Shown: positions 31,671 through 37,142 of the stretch, piece by piece | How positions within the stretch are numbered: position 1 is the stretch's first letter | How the letters are laid out: each line of letters begins with the position of its first letter | NCBI GenBank assembly: GCA_902802265.1 | Contig: CADCLN010000031.1 | Coordinates: 1 to 37,142 of the forward strand | Source: an uncultured Bacteroidales bacterium | GTDB taxonomy: Bacteria > Bacteroidota > Bacteroidia > Bacteroidales > Bacteroidaceae | DNA length: 37,142 nt | Direction of reading: 5' to 3' | Notes under the pieces: generated by a model | What the model was told of the DNA's origin: nothing | Seen by the model: the letters and a program-made list of their open reading frames with translations, nothing else | The model's database searches: none | Program-made: the position numbers and the translations under genes

Positions 31671-32658
31671 GTGGCTTGATGCTCCTGAACAGATGGTAGG
31701 CTTGCTGCTGTAGGCAGAAAAGTCGCCAGAAGGGATGCAGCGGCATATAGGCAGGTTTGTATTTCACCCTGAACGGCAAACTTCCCGTATCGATGCCTTG
31801 CCACGCATGATGCAGTTCACGCTCGATGAACGACTGTTCGTCGGGAGTGAACTGTTTTTTGTGCCGCAAGTAAAGGCGGTGGCAATCCAGCAGATTGTAA
31901 TATCGCTGGGCTTCGTACAGGTTGATGATGTCGGAGGGAATGTTCCATGCCTTGAGCTGCCGATGCAGGCTTTCGTTGGCTCTGAGCCAGTCAAACCGAC
32001 GGATGCTGATGCCGTGGGTGCAGGAATCGTCGTGCTGCACAAAGTGGTAACGGGCATCACACCATCTCACCTCTCGGCTGTGCAGATAATGCGCCATGGT
32101 GGTATTGTCGTCGCTGTATGAATGGCAGGTCGTGTCGAAGGGGAAACGTCGGTAAAGTTCGGAACGGGCTACATACCAGCCGTGTACATCCCATGTAAGG
32201 GATTTGACGAAGGCGTCATATCCCGTCATGACGGTAAAGGGTGGCTGGGTGTCTATGGCGGGAGAACGGAAAGAGTGAATGTGTCCGTCGGGGTAGTCGT
32301 ACAAGACATTCAGCAGCACGCAGTCCGTCTGGTCGTGTTGCTGAAACACCTTCTCCACCTTTTCAAAGACGTCGTTTTCTATCCAGTCGTCGCTGTCGAG
32401 GAAAGCAGTCAGATTGCCACGGCTTTGTTCTACGGCTTTGTTGCGAGCCACGGCCTGTCCCTGATTCTTCTCCAAACGTATGACTTTGATGCGTTCATCC
32501 CGTCGGGCATAGTCGTTCAGCACCGCCAGGGAGTTGTCGGTGGAGCAGTCATCTACACAGATGGCTTCCCAGTCACTCCAAGTCTGTGACAGGATGGAAT
32601 CGAGGCATCGTGGCAGAAACGTTGCGCGGTTATAGACAGCGATGAGGACGGTAATCAT
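31657..32658 (-). CDS. Family 2 glycosyltransferase
   Basis: A 333-residue GT-A transferase. The nucleotide-sugar fold starts ITVLIAVYNRATFLPRCLDSILSQ, with VDDCSTDNSLAVL, NQGQAVARNKAVEQSRG and the metal-binding FLDSDDW (DxD-type). A C-terminal helical region (HHAWQGIDTGSLPFRV) contains Arg/Lys-rich amphipathic segments but no clear membrane helix. It transfers a sugar onto a surface glycan. The acceptor is unknown. Its start overlaps the flippase stop (ATGA), so the two are co-translated. Confidence 0.92.
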   Translation of the reverse strand: MITVLIAVYNRATFLPRCLDSILSQTWSDWEAICVDDCSTDNSLAVLNDYARRDERIKVIRLEKNQGQAVARNKAVEQSRGNLTAFLDSDDWIENDVFEKVEKVFQQHDQTDCVLLNVLYDYPDGHIHSFRSPAIDTQPPFTVMTGYDAFVKSLTWDVHGWYVARSELYRRFPFDTTCHSYSDDNTTMAHYLHSREVRWCDARYHFVQHDDSCTHGISIRRFDWLRANESLHRQLKAWNIPSDIINLYEAQRYYNLLDCHRLYLRHKKQFTPDEQSFIERELHHAWQGIDTGSLPFRVKYKPAYMPLHPFWRLFCLQQQAYHLFRSIKPLTSS

Positions 32659-34151
32659 GGTCGGCGAGTCCTTTTTCTGGGGAATCTTTGTTGGACGATA
32701 TCTTTGATGCCGATGCGTTTGTCAAGCTGATAGTAGGAACAGATGCAGGTGACAAGGGCACAAATCGTCATGATGCTGTAGCTGATGTATGGGTCGGCAA
32801 TGTAGGAGGCAGCCAAGGCGAGGAGGTTGGTCAGCAGCAGCGGAATGAGTGTGTAGAGCAGCGTAGAAGAGTAGTGCAGCTTATACTTCCACTGGTTCAG
32901 GGTGAAAGACACCACGATGTCAATCAGGGCACTCAGCACAATGGCATAGCCCAAACCAATCAGTCCGAAGCAGTGGTAGCCCAGGATGAGCAGGAGGTAA
33001 GTCTTGGCGTTTGACCACACACCCTGTGTCCAGAAGAAGAAAGCCTTGTCGCCCTTGGCCATGCAGACATAGTCGAGCGGGAAACAAAGTGCTCTGCCAA
33101 TGAAACTGATTGCAATCAGACGAATCAGCGGTATGATGGCATCAAACTTGGCAGTAAGCAAAATGCGCACGGCGAGGGGAGAAAAGAGGATGAGCAGCAC
33201 CGTGATGGGGGCAATGATGAGCAAAACGATTTCCCCCTCGTGCTCCACCAGTTCGTTGGTTCCAGTCTTTGTTGCGATGATCGAAGAGAGGTGGGGATAG
33301 TAGTCGGTAGCCATTGCCGTGAATACCATCGCTGTGCATTGCAGGGTGATGGCGTTGGCTGCCTGGAAAAGTCCCACATCGGCAATGCCGCCATATTTGC
33401 GGATGAACGTGTTGATGAAGTAAGTGGTGAGTGTGCCAATGAATCCTGCCAACATCATGGTTGCACCCAGGATGAGCATATTCCGTCCGCGGCTGAACGT
33501 TTCGCTCCAGGCTTGCTTGTGGGCTGGAATCTGCAGGCGGCTGGTGTAGTAACGGGCAAAGCCGTAAGTGAAACCCGCCATCAAGACCATGGCTGGCACA
33601 ATGCCGTCGGTCTTGAGCCAAGCGTAAAGCGGAACACCGATGACGAGTCCGCAGACGGGGCCCACGACATTGCAGGTGGCAAGTATTTTCAGTTTGCGGT
33701 AGCCTTGCAGGATGGTGCTTTCGCCGGCGGCAAGAATGAAGAAAAGCAGGGCGACAGACATCTCGACAAACCACCACATATACCTTTCGTCGCCAAAGGT
33801 GGAGATGCTGAACAGCGACGAACAGGCTATCATGGTAAGGCTACCTGCCACGGCGAGTGTGGTGAGCAGACGGCGGAAGGTGAGCACAGCCTGGGCTTTG
33901 CGCTGAAGGTCGTTCTCGGCGGCAATATCCTTCACAGCCGATGTGGGCAGTCCGAAGGAGAATAATTGCTGCATTGGGGTAAGTGCCGATTGCATCAGCG
34001 ACGAAAGACCCATACCGTAGTCGCTCAGTATCGTTGCCACAAACTTGCCTCGCACGATGTTGGCAAGCATGGAAAGGACCTGCGTGCCGCCAAACACGGC
34101 AGTGCCCTTCATGATGTGTCGGAAATCAGAACGTTGCTCGGCTTTTGTCAT
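32655..34151 (-). CDS. Wzx-like oligosaccharide flippase (MOP superfamily)
   Basis: A 498-residue inner-membrane protein with about 12-14 predicted helices. It begins with a cytosolic N-terminus (MTKAEQRSDFRHIMKGTAVFGGTQVLSMLANIVRGKF), the common polysaccharide-export-protein start. Further marks are the MOP-type SLMQSALTPMQQL, GLPTSAVKDIAAEN and FQAANAITLQCTAMVFTAMATDYYPHLS. It would translocate lipid-linked repeat units for O-antigen or capsule. It is coupled to the GT2 gene and in line with the gene at 34208. Confidence 0.9.
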   Translation of the reverse strand: MTKAEQRSDFRHIMKGTAVFGGTQVLSMLANIVRGKFVATILSDYGMGLSSLMQSALTPMQQLFSFGLPTSAVKDIAAENDLQRKAQAVLTFRRLLTTLAVAGSLTMIACSSLFSISTFGDERYMWWFVEMSVALLFFILAAGESTILQGYRKLKILATCNVVGPVCGLVIGVPLYAWLKTDGIVPAMVLMAGFTYGFARYYTSRLQIPAHKQAWSETFSRGRNMLILGATMMLAGFIGTLTTYFINTFIRKYGGIADVGLFQAANAITLQCTAMVFTAMATDYYPHLSSIIATKTGTNELVEHEGEIVLLIIAPITVLLILFSPLAVRILLTAKFDAIIPLIRLIAISFIGRALCFPLDYVCMAKGDKAFFFWTQGVWSNAKTYLLLILGYHCFGLIGLGYAIVLSALIDIVVSFTLNQWKYKLHYSSTLLYTLIPLLLTNLLALAASYIADPYISYSIMTICALVTCICSYYQLDKRIGIKDIVQQRFPRKRTRRP

Positions 34152-34174
34152 GGTATTATTTTATCAAAATCGTA

Positions 34175-34198
34175 ATGACGTGATGACGTGATGACGAA
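34175..34198. repeat. Tandem repeat ATGACGTG (3 units)
   Basis: Two perfect and one partial 8-bp unit occupy the short gap between the flippase start and the end of the gene at 34208. It is another of the 6-9-bp intergenic repeat types in this window. Confidence 0.8.
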
Positions 34199-34207
34199 AG
34201 AAGGTAA

Positions 34208-35242
34208 TCAGAATTTGATGGAATGGAAAGGCTTGTCGTAGATTTTTGCGGCCGAGTAGGGGAATCCGCTGCTGTGCATCCATTGCGTTTCCAGCCGATA
34301 GACGGCCGATGCGTTGGCAATCATGAAGTAGTCGAGGAACGTCTTTTCGTACAGCTGATAATTTGCGTCCGCTGGTGCCGTGTCGAGGTGGAGCACCTTG
34401 CCAGGGATGACATACGTGTAGTCCAGCTCTTGCACCGCACTGAGGAAGGTGATGCTGTCCGAGTTGATGAGGATACGCTTGTTGGGGTGCTTGCTGTGCA
34501 ACCGTTCAAGCTGGTCGAGGCAAGCGTCGATGAGTTGCTGTTTGAGGTTCGCAGGGAGAGGCTCACCCTGCTGTGTGTCAACGAAGTCGCCGAGGCTGTT
34601 GATGAATCGCCCCGACAGGCTGATGTAGTCGTCGCCCAGCACATCCTTTAGTCTTTCAATGCTGGGCAGCAAGTGTTCTGACGGTCGGAACAGTTCGTTG
34701 AACAGGGCTGCAAAGTCTGCCCGATAACAGAAATGCGCGTTGGTGCAGACATGAATCTGACAAGCCTCCGAGCGTGCAATTTGTTCGCTGATCAGCTCGT
34801 ACTGTTTCCTTGCCTGATAATCCGATTCTTCTCCGATTTCCAGCGTCAGTATGTCGGAGTAAGGCTGTTCAAAAATTACGTCTTCGGGGAAAATGCGCCA
34901 GTCGTAAGCATTAGGGACAAGGTAGTCCGTCAGGTTGAAAGGGTAGGTAAACAAGAGTCGGAAGGGGATGGACTGTTCCTTGCAGACCAGGTAGGTGGAA
35001 AGGATACCCTTCAGGCGGTCTGCCCAGCCACCGTTCTCCACGAACCCATTACACAGGAACACAACAGTTTTGCGGTCGTCCATCGTTCTATTCCCCTGCG
35101 CATAGTGTACGCTCAACTCATCCTCCCACCTGCGACTCAACTTGCGGCTGAAAACGTACCAATTGTAGTAGCGGTTGGCAAGCAGGGTGCGCTGTACATT
35201 GCGCATGATAAAATGGTGTGTGCGAACCAAAACGTTACCCAT
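34208..35242 (-). CDS. Hypothetical protein of the polysaccharide cluster, possible GT-B glycosyltransferase
   Basis: A 344-residue soluble protein. Near residue 60 it reads VVFLCNGFVENGGWADRLKGILSTYLVCKEQ. The G-G-x-A-D-R-x-x-G pattern is reminiscent of the donor-side loop of fucosyltransferase-like GT-B proteins, which is why I suggest a transferase. The C-terminal half has ILINSDSITFLSAV followed by DYFMIANASAVYRLETQWMHSSGF, which also resembles the end of O-fucosyltransferase-type folds. No family is securely recognised. The gene lies upstream of the flippase and GT2 in the same direction and divergent from a GT4-like gene. Confidence 0.65.
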   Translation of the reverse strand: MGNVLVRTHHFIMRNVQRTLLANRYYNWYVFSRKLSRRWEDELSVHYAQGNRTMDDRKTVVFLCNGFVENGGWADRLKGILSTYLVCKEQSIPFRLLFTYPFNLTDYLVPNAYDWRIFPEDVIFEQPYSDILTLEIGEESDYQARKQYELISEQIARSEACQIHVCTNAHFCYRADFAALFNELFRPSEHLLPSIERLKDVLGDDYISLSGRFINSLGDFVDTQQGEPLPANLKQQLIDACLDQLERLHSKHPNKRILINSDSITFLSAVQELDYTYVIPGKVLHLDTAPADANYQLYEKTFLDYFMIANASAVYRLETQWMHSSGFPYSAAKIYDKPFHSIKF

Positions 35243-35301
35243 ATTACACTCTTTTAACTCTCTTTTCTACTTATAACGCATCATATTAAAAAAAATTGTG
35301 C

Positions 35302-35309
35302 TAAATTTG
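35302..35309 (+). promoter_or_regulatory. -7 promoter element of the GT4-like gene
   Basis: TAAATTTG matches TAnnTTTG and lies 8 bp before the ATG at 35318, implying a nearly leaderless transcript. No -33 TTTG is seen. Confidence 0.6.
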
Positions 35310-35317
35310 CAGCCATT

Positions 35318-36427
35318 ATGAAAATATTATTGCTTGGCGATTACTCCAATGTGCACAACACTCTGGCTGAAGGCTTCAAAGCGCTTGGGCATGAGTGCGT
35401 TGTGGCAAGCGATGGCGACCACTGGAAGAATTATCCCCGCGACATTGACCTGAGACGCGGGTTCGGTTTCAAGGAAAACCTCTCCTTTCTGGGACGATTG
35501 ATGAAGGCCATGCCCAAGTTCCGAGGCTTCGATGTGGTGCAGCTCATCAACCCCGTCTTTATCGAACTGAAGGCGGAACGCATAGCCCCCTTCTACAAAT
35601 ACATCCGTCGCCACAACGGCAAAGTGGTGATGGGTGCATTCGGCATGGACTACTATTGGGCCAAAGTCAACACCGACCTTCGCCCCCTTCGCTACAGCGA
35701 CTTCAACATCGGCGACCAAATCCGTCACGATGAGGCTGCAGAGATTTTCCGTCAAGCCATGATTGGCACACCGAAGGAGACGCTCTGCAAACTCGTAGCC
35801 ACCGACTGCGACGGCATTGTCGCCGGACTCTACGAATACTGGGCAACCTACAACGCCGTCCCTGCATTGCGGGACAAATGCGTGTTCATACCTTTCCCCA
35901 TCAAGACACTCCCTCACAGGAAAATCCAACCGCACCCTGCAGATCCATCCTCCCCCCTCCGTCTTTTCATCGGCATCACCCCCGACCGTTCCGCCTACAA
36001 GGGCACCGACATCCTGCTGGCTGCGGCTCAAGCCCTTCAGCAGAAATACCCTGGGCAGATAGACTTGCAGATAGCCCAAGGTGTGCCCTTTGCTCAGTAT
36101 CAGCACATGATGGACACATCGGATGCCATTCTTGACCAGATTTACAGCTATACGCCCAGCATGAACTCCCTGCTTGCCATGTCGAAAGGCATTATCGACA
36201 TCGGTGGCGGAGAACCCGAAAACTACGACATTCTGGATGAACCCACCCTGCGTCCCATCATCAACGTTCAGCCCACCTACGATAGCTGCTACCACGAAAT
36301 AGAGCAGCTTGTCCTGCATCCTGAACGGATTCCCGACTTGAAGCGTCAAAGCATTGAATACGTCCACAAACACCACAACTACCTCAAAGTGGCACAGCAG
36401 TACCTCGACTTCTATGGCCGCTTATAA
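35318..36427 (+). CDS. GT-B glycosyltransferase, GT4-like
   Basis: A 369-residue protein. The N-terminal Rossmann domain begins MKILLLGDYSNVHNTLAEGFKALGHECVVASDG, as in GT4 enzymes. The second domain begins SPLRLFIGITPDRSAYKGTDILLAAAQAL, with the post-donor motif near YTPSMNSLLAMSKGIIDIGGGEPENYDIL. This corresponds to the E-x7-E region in reduced form. It ends in a helix returning to domain 1 (HHNYLKVAQQYLDFYG). It is probably a retaining sugar transferase for surface glycan. The EX7E pattern is poor, so donor and mechanism are uncertain. Confidence 0.85.
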   Translation: MKILLLGDYSNVHNTLAEGFKALGHECVVASDGDHWKNYPRDIDLRRGFGFKENLSFLGRLMKAMPKFRGFDVVQLINPVFIELKAERIAPFYKYIRRHNGKVVMGAFGMDYYWAKVNTDLRPLRYSDFNIGDQIRHDEAAEIFRQAMIGTPKETLCKLVATDCDGIVAGLYEYWATYNAVPALRDKCVFIPFPIKTLPHRKIQPHPADPSSPLRLFIGITPDRSAYKGTDILLAAAQALQQKYPGQIDLQIAQGVPFAQYQHMMDTSDAILDQIYSYTPSMNSLLAMSKGIIDIGGGEPENYDILDEPTLRPIINVQPTYDSCYHEIEQLVLHPERIPDLKRQSIEYVHKHHNYLKVAQQYLDFYGRL

Positions 36428-36632
36428 GGAGCCGATTTTGATGACCAAAATCCTGATTTTCGCTGTCGGGGAAGGTTCTAACGCCGTTAGATTTTAATTT
36501 TCCGCGTCGGGCGACGTCTAAAGCATGGGGTACCGAGGGTGCCATAGAAAAACACAGGGACGCATCACTGCGCCCCTGAGCCGGAATAGCTTAAGCTTAC
36601 GAAAAATTCTACTAACCTGTTTTATTGTGTGT
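36428..36632. other. Intergenic region between convergent transcripts
   Basis: No gene is seen. A CTAACG-C-CGTTAG near-palindrome lies near 36480, and the minus-strand terminator at 36548-36578 is annotated separately. Confidence 0.5.
36548..36578 (-). terminator. Intrinsic terminator for the leftward genes at the right edge
   Basis: On the minus strand CAGGGGCGCAGTGATGCGTCCCTG forms a stem of 5 + 4 bp with one mismatch and a 4-nt loop, followed by TGTTTTTC. It lies about 55 bp beyond the 44-codon ORF and supports that ORF being transcribed. Confidence 0.65.
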
Positions 36633-36767
36633 TTACTTTTTCACTACGCGCGGATGATGCTCTTTGGCGTATGCAATGCGGAACGGACGAATACCTGGGA
36701 TGATGCTGTCTCGCTGCTGTTTCAGCTGCAAACCTTGTGCTGTAAACTGTTCACTCTCGTTTCGCAT
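36633..36767 (-). CDS. Small hypothetical protein (44 residues)
   Basis: The frame runs from ATG 36767 to TAA 36633, starting 8 bp after the stop of the larger gene upstream. The product is hydrophilic, with RNESEQFTAQGLQLKQQRD forming a likely helix and then SIIPGIRPFRIAYAKEHHP, ending RVVKK. It has no cysteine, signal or membrane segment. Its codons look like those of neighbouring genes, and a terminator follows. The family is unknown. It could be an accessory subunit of its neighbour, or its detached C-terminus if a frameshift occurred between them. Confidence 0.55.
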   Translation of the reverse strand: MRNESEQFTAQGLQLKQQRDSIIPGIRPFRIAYAKEHHPRVVKK

Positions 36768-36775
36768 ATAGTGGT

Positions 36776-37142
36776 TTACAACCCCTCGAAATCCTTTTCG
36801 GGAATGACGTCAAAGTTGTGGGTTTGTTTGACTTTAAGCCAGAGGTGCGGTATGGCAAAGCGGGGGACGTCGGCGGTATTGAGTTCCAGGATGTGGATGC
36901 CTTTTGGTGACTGTTCCATCAAGATGTTGTAGATGCGACGCTTTGTTGCGTAGTCATAGACCGAGTAGCGCAATATGTTTGCGCACCCGTCTCCCCGCTC
37001 CAAATACTCCTTGAATCTTGCCGTCGTACTGAGTACGGTTCCTATGCGAGGCTGCTCTGTGGCAATGCGGTTCAGACGGTTGTAGAAATCTACTGCCACG
37101 TCGATGCGGCGGCTGTCCTTGGCGGGTATGAAATAGTGGTTA
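36776..37142 (-). CDS. Hypothetical protein, 5' end cut by the window edge
   Basis: The frame is open to the right edge, so the real start is outside. A GTG at 37099 is internal. The visible 121 or so residues read HYFIPAKDSRRIDVAVDFYNRL at the edge, then GTVLSTTARFKEYLERGDGCANILRYSVYDYATKRRIYNIL, and end in VKQTHNFDVIPEKDFEGL. It appears soluble, of mixed helix and strand. I do not recognise the family. The 44-codon ORF follows 8 bp downstream. Confidence 0.65.
   Translation of the reverse strand, partial: NHYFIPAKDSRRIDVAVDFYNRLNRIATEQPRIGTVLSTTARFKEYLERGDGCANILRYSVYDYATKRRIYNILMEQSPKGIHILELNTADVPRFAIPHLWLKVKQTHNFDVIPEKDFEGL

Noticed and set aside
1-37142. tRNA or rRNA genes
   Set aside because: I found no T-loop/anticodon arrangement or rRNA-like sequence. 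None can be supported by eye.

Overview
The window looks like chromosome of a gut- or rumen-type member of Bacteroidota, order Bacteroidales, most likely Prevotellaceae. Three things point there. Several genes carry the Bacteroidota sigma -7 element TAnnTTTG upstream, and starts lack strong Shine-Dalgarno sites. The plant-wall enzymes (GH51, PL11, GH115) and the Fib_succ_major, Big2 and dockerin-like secreted proteins are typical of the group. The operon arrangements also fit: ilvD-ilvB-ilvN-ilvC, and pheA-aminotransferase-DAHP synthase/chorismate mutase-tyrA. The assignment is by recognition, not by a search.

Layout. 1-3490 is an accessory island. It holds (TGTTGCAA)n arrays in both orientations, a truncated or frameshifted HTH gene fused onto a PD-(D/E)XK-like protein, a translationally coupled small protein, a RAYT-type Y1 transposase homologue followed by two REP-like hairpins, and an unknown protein. 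3491-11616 holds a secreted GH51 arabinofuranosidase, a small lipoprotein, riboflavin synthase and a 1412-residue modular PL11 rhamnogalacturonan lyase with two 199-residue-period repeats and a dockerin-like tail. 11617-12324 is non-coding and contains copy A of a roughly 500-bp structured repeat. 12325-17581 is the ilvDBNC branched-chain amino acid operon. 17687-20180 holds an aquaporin between inverted repeats, a POT peptide transporter and a YbjQ-family protein.

20534-27200, read leftward, is a Phe/Tyr biosynthesis operon (pheA, aminotransferase, DAHP synthase-chorismate mutase, tyrA) with a GH115 alpha-glucuronidase 35 bp beyond tyrA. The operon is preceded by a complete-looking transcription attenuator: a near-ideal promoter, a 21-codon leader peptide with nine Tyr or Phe codons, an anti-terminator arm beside the leader stop codon, and a GC-rich terminator just before pheA. 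27322-28608 encodes a secreted dockerin-like/Big2/Fib_succ_major protein whose Tyr/Ser-rich C-terminus resembles diversity-generating-retroelement variable regions. It is followed by copy B of the 500-bp repeat. aroB and rfbC follow, divergent across a duplicated bidirectional promoter module, then a small secreted protein and a surface-polysaccharide cluster (GT2, Wzx-like flippase, unknown transferase-like protein, GT4-like). The right edge cuts an unknown leftward gene that is followed by an overlooked 44-codon ORF.

The strongest candidates for new biology are the Phe/Tyr attenuator, whose control codons are encoded by a hexanucleotide tandem repeat, and the two-copy structured repeat that begins at the stop codons of two dockerin-like genes. 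The pervasive use of 6-9-bp tandem repeats between genes, as terminators, around promoters and even inside a signal peptide, is a third theme.
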